DNA from: Verrucomicrobiaceae bacterium
GTDB taxonomy: Bacteria; Verrucomicrobiota; Verrucomicrobiia; Verrucomicrobiales; Verrucomicrobiaceae
Direction of reading: 5' to 3'
Length of the DNA: 64,000 bases
Assembly (NCBI GenBank): GCA_024232965.1
Contig: JACKQF010000010.1
Span: 1 to 64,000, forward strand
Position numbers and translations under genes: made by a program
The notes under the pieces: generated by a model
What the model saw: the letters and a program-made list of their open reading frames with translations, nothing else
The model's database searches: none
What the model was told of the DNA's origin: nothing
Shown here: positions 60,040 to 64,000 of the stretch, piece by piece
Position numbering within the stretch: position 1 is the first letter of the stretch
Layout: every line of letters begins with the position of its first letter

Positions 60040-60928
60040 CGGCCTTGTCTTCAGCGGACTTTTTCTTCTTCTTGCCACCGGCGTTGCGGAGCGCCTTTGG
60101 AATCGGATCTTCCTTCTTCTGCAGCGCGCGGCGCAGCTTCCGAAGGGCGATGTTCTGGAGCTGGCGGATACGCTCGCGCGTGACGCCGAATTCCTGACCA
60201 ACTTCTTCCAAGGTGCGCGGCTTTTGACCATTCAGGCCAAAGCGTGCATCGATGATTTTTCGCTCGCGCTCATCCAGAACCGTCAGCAAGCCATCGAGCT
60301 GGCTGTGCATGTTCTTGTGGCTGAGGAGCTCAAAAGGCGTCTGGGCACTCTCATCGCCGACGATTTCACCGAACTCGGTGCTGTCATCATCGCTGATCGG
60401 TGCGTCCAGGGAAGCAGGGCGCATGGAAGCGACCTTGAGCTGAGAAAGCTTGGCGCGATCGATGCCGATTTCTTCGGAGAGTTCGTCATCGGTCGGTTCG
60501 CGGCCCAGTTCTTCGGACATGGACATCGCAACGCGACGCATCTTGCTGATCTTGTCCACCATGTGGACAGGGAGGCGGATGGTCTTGGACTGGTTGGCGA
60601 GGGCGCGCTTGATGGATTGTTTGATCCACCAGGCAGCATAGGTGGAGAGTTTGCCGCCCTTGTTGGGGTCAAAACGCTCCACGGCTTTCATCAGGCCGAT
60701 GTTTCCTTCAGAAATCAAATCAAGAAGAGGCAATCCGTAGTTGGCGTAATCCTGCGCGATCTTCACGACCAGGCGCAAGTTAGCGCGGATCATGTGCGAG
60801 CGTGCCTCAGGGTCACCGCGCTTGATCCGTTCAGCGAGCTCGACCTCCTGGTCGGGGGTCAGCAAGTCAGTCTTGCCGATCTCCCGAAGGTAGATCTTGA
60901 TGCCGCCATCGAGTTCCATGTTAGACAT
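60029..60928 (-). CDS. RNA polymerase sigma-70 family factor (RpoD/RpoS-like)
   Basis: 299 residues. Region 1.2 (IKIYLREIGKTDLLTPDQEVELAERI), region 2 (NLRLVVKIAQDYANYGLPLLDLISEGNIGLMKAVERFDPNKGGKLSTYAAWWIKQSIKRAL), region 3 and region 4 (ERKIIDARFGLNGQKPRTLEEVGQEFGVTRERIRQLQNIALRKLR) are all present. Region 1.1 and the large non-conserved insert of primary factors are absent, so it is a group 2 factor or a compact primary one. A Lys-rich tail (GGKKKKKS) follows region 4. Confidence 0.94.
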   Translation of the reverse strand: MSNMELDGGIKIYLREIGKTDLLTPDQEVELAERIKRGDPEARSHMIRANLRLVVKIAQDYANYGLPLLDLISEGNIGLMKAVERFDPNKGGKLSTYAAWWIKQSIKRALANQSKTIRLPVHMVDKISKMRRVAMSMSEELGREPTDDELSEEIGIDRAKLSQLKVASMRPASLDAPISDDDSTEFGEIVGDESAQTPFELLSHKNMHSQLDGLLTVLDERERKIIDARFGLNGQKPRTLEEVGQEFGVTRERIRQLQNIALRKLRRALQKKEDPIPKALRNAGGKKKKKSAEDKAAKA

Positions 60929-61302
60929 TTGGTAGTTGGGTCAGAAAGTAAAAGAGCTTCGTCCCCACATCATTACATCAGTGGAGAACCTGTTCTTACG
61001 CTATGATTACCGATTTTCTTCCGGAAAGTTGCAGCAATTTTGCTGCCAAGTTTTGGTTGGGGAAGAAAAAGGGCCAATCATTGGGCTCAAGATGGTCCGG
61101 ACGAATATCGCAACCGTTGAACTTGATTGGAGAGGGCAAGTCAATAAAAAAAGCTGAGTTTTCAGATTTGTGATGAATTTTTGGGCTGTTTTGGGCGAAG
61201 TTTATCCCTGACCACATGCATTAAGTCTGTCAGCGACACTCATTCCCACTAGAGTATATAGGCAATTGAGCGCCAATTGTGACACTATTTCGTCAGAAAT
61301 TC
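60929..61302. other. Intergenic region upstream of the sigma factor gene
   Basis: About 370 bp, AT-richer than the surroundings, with several T and A runs (61140-61180) and no gene seen on either strand. It probably carries the promoter and leader of the sigma factor gene, but no unambiguous -35/-10 pair can be assigned by eye. Confidence 0.5.
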
Positions 61303-61357
61303 GCAAAAACCCCTGAATTCGGGATCACTGAGCGAAGGGGAGCCCAAAAACTCAGTG
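61303..61357 (-). terminator. Terminator-like hairpins after the fumarase gene
   Basis: On the minus strand CACTGAG (61357-61351) pairs with CTCAGTG (61332-61326) over 7 bp, starting within the stop region. It is followed by CCC-GAATTCA-GGG and a TTTTT run near 61303-61308. The second hairpin with its T-run looks like an intrinsic terminator with a weak stem. Confidence 0.4.
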
Positions 61358-62992
61358 CGGTATGCTGCAGCCGGGGCCGACGGTTTCAAAGAAATCCGTT
61401 CCCTTGTCATCGATCAGAATGAAAGCCGGGAAGTCCTGGACTTCGATCTTCCAAATCGCTTCCATTCCGAGTTCGGCAAATTCGACCACTTCGACTTTCT
61501 TGATGTTTTCCTTGGCCAGAATGGCTGCTGGTCCGCCAATGCTGCCAAGGTAGAATCCACCGTGCTTTTTGCAGGCCTCGGTGACTTGTTTCCCGCGATT
61601 GCCTTTGGCGATCATGACCATGCTGCCGCCGTGGCTCTGGAATAGGTCCACATAACTGTCCATGCGACCCGCTGTCGTGGGGCCAAAACTTCCGCTTGGC
61701 ATCCCGGCTGGGGTCTTGGCTGGGCCTGCGTAATAGACGGGATGCGCCTTGAAGTAGTCTGGCAGGGCCTCGCCAGCGTCAAGGCGCTCTTTGAGCTTCG
61801 CGTGGGCGATATCCCGAGCGACGATGATCGGGCCATTGAGCAGGAGCCGTGTCGTCACGGGATATTGGCTCAGTTCTTCCCGAATGGCCGCCATCGGCTT
61901 ATTCAGGTCGATCCGCACAGCGGCGGTGTCTTTGCGATGGCGCAGCTCTACGGGGATGTATTGCAGCGGGTTGGTCTCCAGTTGTTCAATGAAGATGCCG
62001 TCCCGGGTAATCTTTCCTTTAGCCTGGCGGTCGGCGGAGCAGGAGACCCCAATGCCGATGGGGAGAGAGGCTCCATGTCGTGGGAGCCGGATCACGCGCA
62101 CGTCCAGTGCGAAGTATTTGCCACCAAACTGTGCCCCGATCCCGCAAGTGCGGGCAGCTTCCAGCATCTGGGCCTCTAGTTCCACATCGCGAAAGGCGCG
62201 GCCGTGTTCGTTCCCGGTGGTGGGCAGGTTGTCGTAGTATTTGGTGGAGGCCAGCTTTACGTGCTTCATCGTCGCCTCTGCGGAGGTGCCGCCGATGATG
62301 AAGGTCAGGTGATATGGTGGACAAGCTGCGGTGCCTAGCGTGACCATTTTTTCCGTCAGGAACTTCACGATTCCCTTGGGATTCAGGACCGCGCGGGTCT
62401 CCTGGTAGAGGAAGGCTTTGTTGGCAGAGCCGCCGCCTTTGGCGATGAAGAGGAACTTGTACGCATCGCCGTCGGTGGCGTAGATATCGAGCTGGGCCGG
62501 TAGATTGGTGCCGGTGTTTTTCTCGGTAAACATGTCCAGCGGTGCGTTCTGGGAGTAGCGCAGATTGTTTTCCGTGTAGGCCTGATACACGCCCTTCGAT
62601 AAAGCGCTCTCATCACCACCGCCGGTCCACACTTGCTGCCCCTTCTTGCCCAAGATGATGGCGGTGCCGGTGTCCTGGCAAAAAGGCAACAGGCCAGCGG
62701 AGGCGACATCGCCATTCTTCAGCAAGGTCAGGGCGACCATGCGGTCGTTTTCAGAGGCCTCCGGGTCGTCGAGGATCGCAGCGACTTGTTTGAGGTGCTT
62801 CGGGCGCAGGAAAAAATTGATGTCGTGAAAAGCCTGGTTTGCCAACAAGGTCAGCGCCTCGGGCTGCACGACCAGGACCTCTTTGCCGTCAAATTGCGCT
62901 GTGGAAACGTGCTCCTTGGTCAGCAGACGATACTCTGTGTCGTCGGTTCCGAGTTCAAGGAGTTCCTGGTAATGAAAAGCGGGCGTGGGCAT
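61352..62992 (-). CDS. fumA: Class I fumarate hydratase ([4Fe-4S])
   Basis: 546 residues, close to Escherichia coli FumA/B in length. The three cluster cysteines fall at the family positions: C105 (PFCQDTG), C224 (TAACPPYHL) and C318 (VSCSADR). Other motifs are IGGTSAEATMKHVKLAS, GAQFGGKYFALDVRVIRLPRHGAS and FGPTTAGRMDSYVDLFQSHGG. It interconverts fumarate and malate in the TCA cycle and needs an oxygen-sensitive Fe-S cluster. The Fe-S assembly operon near 40 kb would support it. FumB-type assignment is equally possible. Confidence 0.95.
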   Translation of the reverse strand: MPTPAFHYQELLELGTDDTEYRLLTKEHVSTAQFDGKEVLVVQPEALTLLANQAFHDINFFLRPKHLKQVAAILDDPEASENDRMVALTLLKNGDVASAGLLPFCQDTGTAIILGKKGQQVWTGGGDESALSKGVYQAYTENNLRYSQNAPLDMFTEKNTGTNLPAQLDIYATDGDAYKFLFIAKGGGSANKAFLYQETRAVLNPKGIVKFLTEKMVTLGTAACPPYHLTFIIGGTSAEATMKHVKLASTKYYDNLPTTGNEHGRAFRDVELEAQMLEAARTCGIGAQFGGKYFALDVRVIRLPRHGASLPIGIGVSCSADRQAKGKITRDGIFIEQLETNPLQYIPVELRHRKDTAAVRIDLNKPMAAIREELSQYPVTTRLLLNGPIIVARDIAHAKLKERLDAGEALPDYFKAHPVYYAGPAKTPAGMPSGSFGPTTAGRMDSYVDLFQSHGGSMVMIAKGNRGKQVTEACKKHGGFYLGSIGGPAAILAKENIKKVEVVEFAELGMEAIWKIEVQDFPAFILIDDKGTDFFETVGPGCSIPH

Positions 62993-63073
62993 GGCGATAG
63001 GCTGCTAACTTGAAATGGGTTACGCCCCAGGGCAAAGGGAAAGGCTGCTCTTCTATTGCTTCTCAGGCGCTCC

Positions 63074-64000
63074 TCACGGTTTTGAGGCTGCGGCTTCTGC
63101 GCGCTTTTTGAAGGCCGAGAGGCTGCGATACGGAAAGGGCAATGGCGTTGAAGCGGGCATTTCATCCAGCACCTTCTGGAGTTGCTGCCGGGCTGCCGTT
63201 ACCTCTGGGCTAGCGTCGGCAGACAAGGGGTGCTGCTCGGTGGGATCGGTTTGGAGGTCGTAGAGCTCGCCCTTGTGGTTCAGCTTGAACCGATGGTCAC
63301 GCACCACGCGGTCGTCGGCGTAGTGATTGAAAATCCATTCCCTGGGCGGCTCGGCCTGACCGCGCAGGTAGGACGCCTGGGATTTGCCGTCGATCGTCAC
63401 GCTTTTTGGGATCGTGGCGCCGGCGAGATCACATACCGTCGGCAGGATGTCCGTAAAATCTGCCAGTGCTCCAGTGCGTCCGCCCGGGATCAGCGCTGGA
63501 CTGTAGCCTATCAGGACCACGTCCCCGCCGGCTTCGTTGATCTGGTAGAGCCCACCTTGAACGACACGCCCGTTGGCACGGGCGGACAGAGACTTTTCCG
63601 TGCCGTTGTCGGAGGCGATGATGACGATAGTTCGTTTCATCAGATCCAAGGTTTCCAGCTCACGGACCAGTTCGCCAACCTGCTTGTCGGCATAGCGCAG
63701 CATATCGCCAAAGGCTGCGTGTTCGTCGGCAGGCGGGTTGTCCTTGTTGTCGGGGGTTGAGACGACGTGTTCTTTGACGTTTTGGCCGTGCGTCAGCACC
63801 AACGGCGCGTAGAGGAGGAAGGGATGGTCTTTGTGTTTGCGGATGAAATCGATGCTAAACTTCTGGAAAACGTCCGGGCCAAAGGCACCCTCATGAGTCT
63901 GGCGCTCGCCCTTCGAATTCAGGGTCACCGGGTCCCAGTAGCGGCTTTCAATCTTGCGAGTCGCCTCGCTGAGGAAGACATGATCATTGTTTGCGATGGC
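63074..64000 (-). CDS. Secreted sulfatase, N-terminal part outside window
   Basis: 309 C-terminal residues are visible. The frame continues through the right edge (AIANNDHVFLSEATRKIESRYWDPVTLNS), so an internal ATG-like start is not used. Sulfatase features are FLLYAPLVLTHG, LRYADKQVGELVRELETL, TIVIIASDNGTEKS and a C-terminal YDLQTDPTEQHPLS. The formylglycine site lies beyond the window. The tail FKKRAEAAASKP is basic, though shorter than in the other sulfatases. It is upstream of the fumarase gene on the same strand. Confidence 0.93.
   Translation of the reverse strand, partial: AIANNDHVFLSEATRKIESRYWDPVTLNSKGERQTHEGAFGPDVFQKFSIDFIRKHKDHPFLLYAPLVLTHGQNVKEHVVSTPDNKDNPPADEHAAFGDMLRYADKQVGELVRELETLDLMKRTIVIIASDNGTEKSLSARANGRVVQGGLYQINEAGGDVVLIGYSPALIPGGRTGALADFTDILPTVCDLAGATIPKSVTIDGKSQASYLRGQAEPPREWIFNHYADDRVVRDHRFKLNHKGELYDLQTDPTEQHPLSADASPEVTAARQQLQKVLDEMPASTPLPFPYRSLSAFKKRAEAAASKP

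Overview
The window is GC-rich bacterial chromosome, gene-dense on both strands. The gene content fits a Verrucomicrobia-type heterotroph (PVC group). It has four secreted sulfatases, a large DUF1549/DUF1553-type protein with a c-type heme motif, a DUF1080 protein, FG-GAP proteins, and an M56 peptidase fused to secretin-like domains beside a BlaI-family repressor. This placement is inferred from gene content; no rRNA gene is present. The one stable RNA seen is RNase P RNA (rnpB, minus strand, about 16038-16476).

Layout. 1-0.9 kb: a partial RibD/DHFR-like gene and a SnoaL-like gene, separated by an inverted repeat that resembles an integron attC site. 1.1-6.7 kb: two tandem, translationally coupled FG-GAP proteins. 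6.9-14.6 kb: housekeeping genes (ruvB, two membrane proteins, a ROK protein, a MidA-like methyltransferase, and a class A PBP whose transpeptidase SxxK reads TxxT). 14.6-27.2 kb: sulfatases, beta-propeller proteins, an esterase, a C39-like protein, rnpB and gluQ. 27.3-35.5 kb: an acyltransferase, membrane proteins, a Tat-exported molybdopterin protein, RDD, DUF1080, CoA-binding, rsmH and an S8-like peptidase. 35.9-38.4 kb: an AAA ATPase coupled to RtcB. 39.2-40.9 kb: an Fe-S assembly operon (cysteine-less rhodanese, NifU-like, SufT). 40.9-49.7 kb: an M81/MlrC protein, a 42-bp repeat array, the M56-secretin/BlaI pair with two operator-like palindromes, the large heme-motif protein and tadA.

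49.7-54.9 kb is the accessory-looking stretch. It holds an orphan 3' fragment of sufB/sufD, a DUF4145-like gene, a membrane protein, a protein made of 17 heptad repeats, a second attC-like element and an orphan VirD4/TraG-type ATPase. 55.1-64 kb returns to ordinary genes: a LysR-like regulator, a DHDPS-family protein, an esterase, two Hsp20 chaperones, a SanA-like protein, a sigma-70 factor, a class I fumarase and a fourth sulfatase cut by the window edge.

Functionally, the sulfatases, esterases, DUF1080 protein, propellers and heme-motif protein point to degradation of sulfated or esterified polysaccharides outside the cytoplasm. The SUF-like operon would supply Fe-S clusters to enzymes such as the fumarase. 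The best candidates for undescribed biology are the PBP with a disabled acylation motif, the AAA-RtcB pair, the M56-secretin sensor with its divergent target, and the integron-like elements. All functional calls come from reading motifs by eye; no database search was run.
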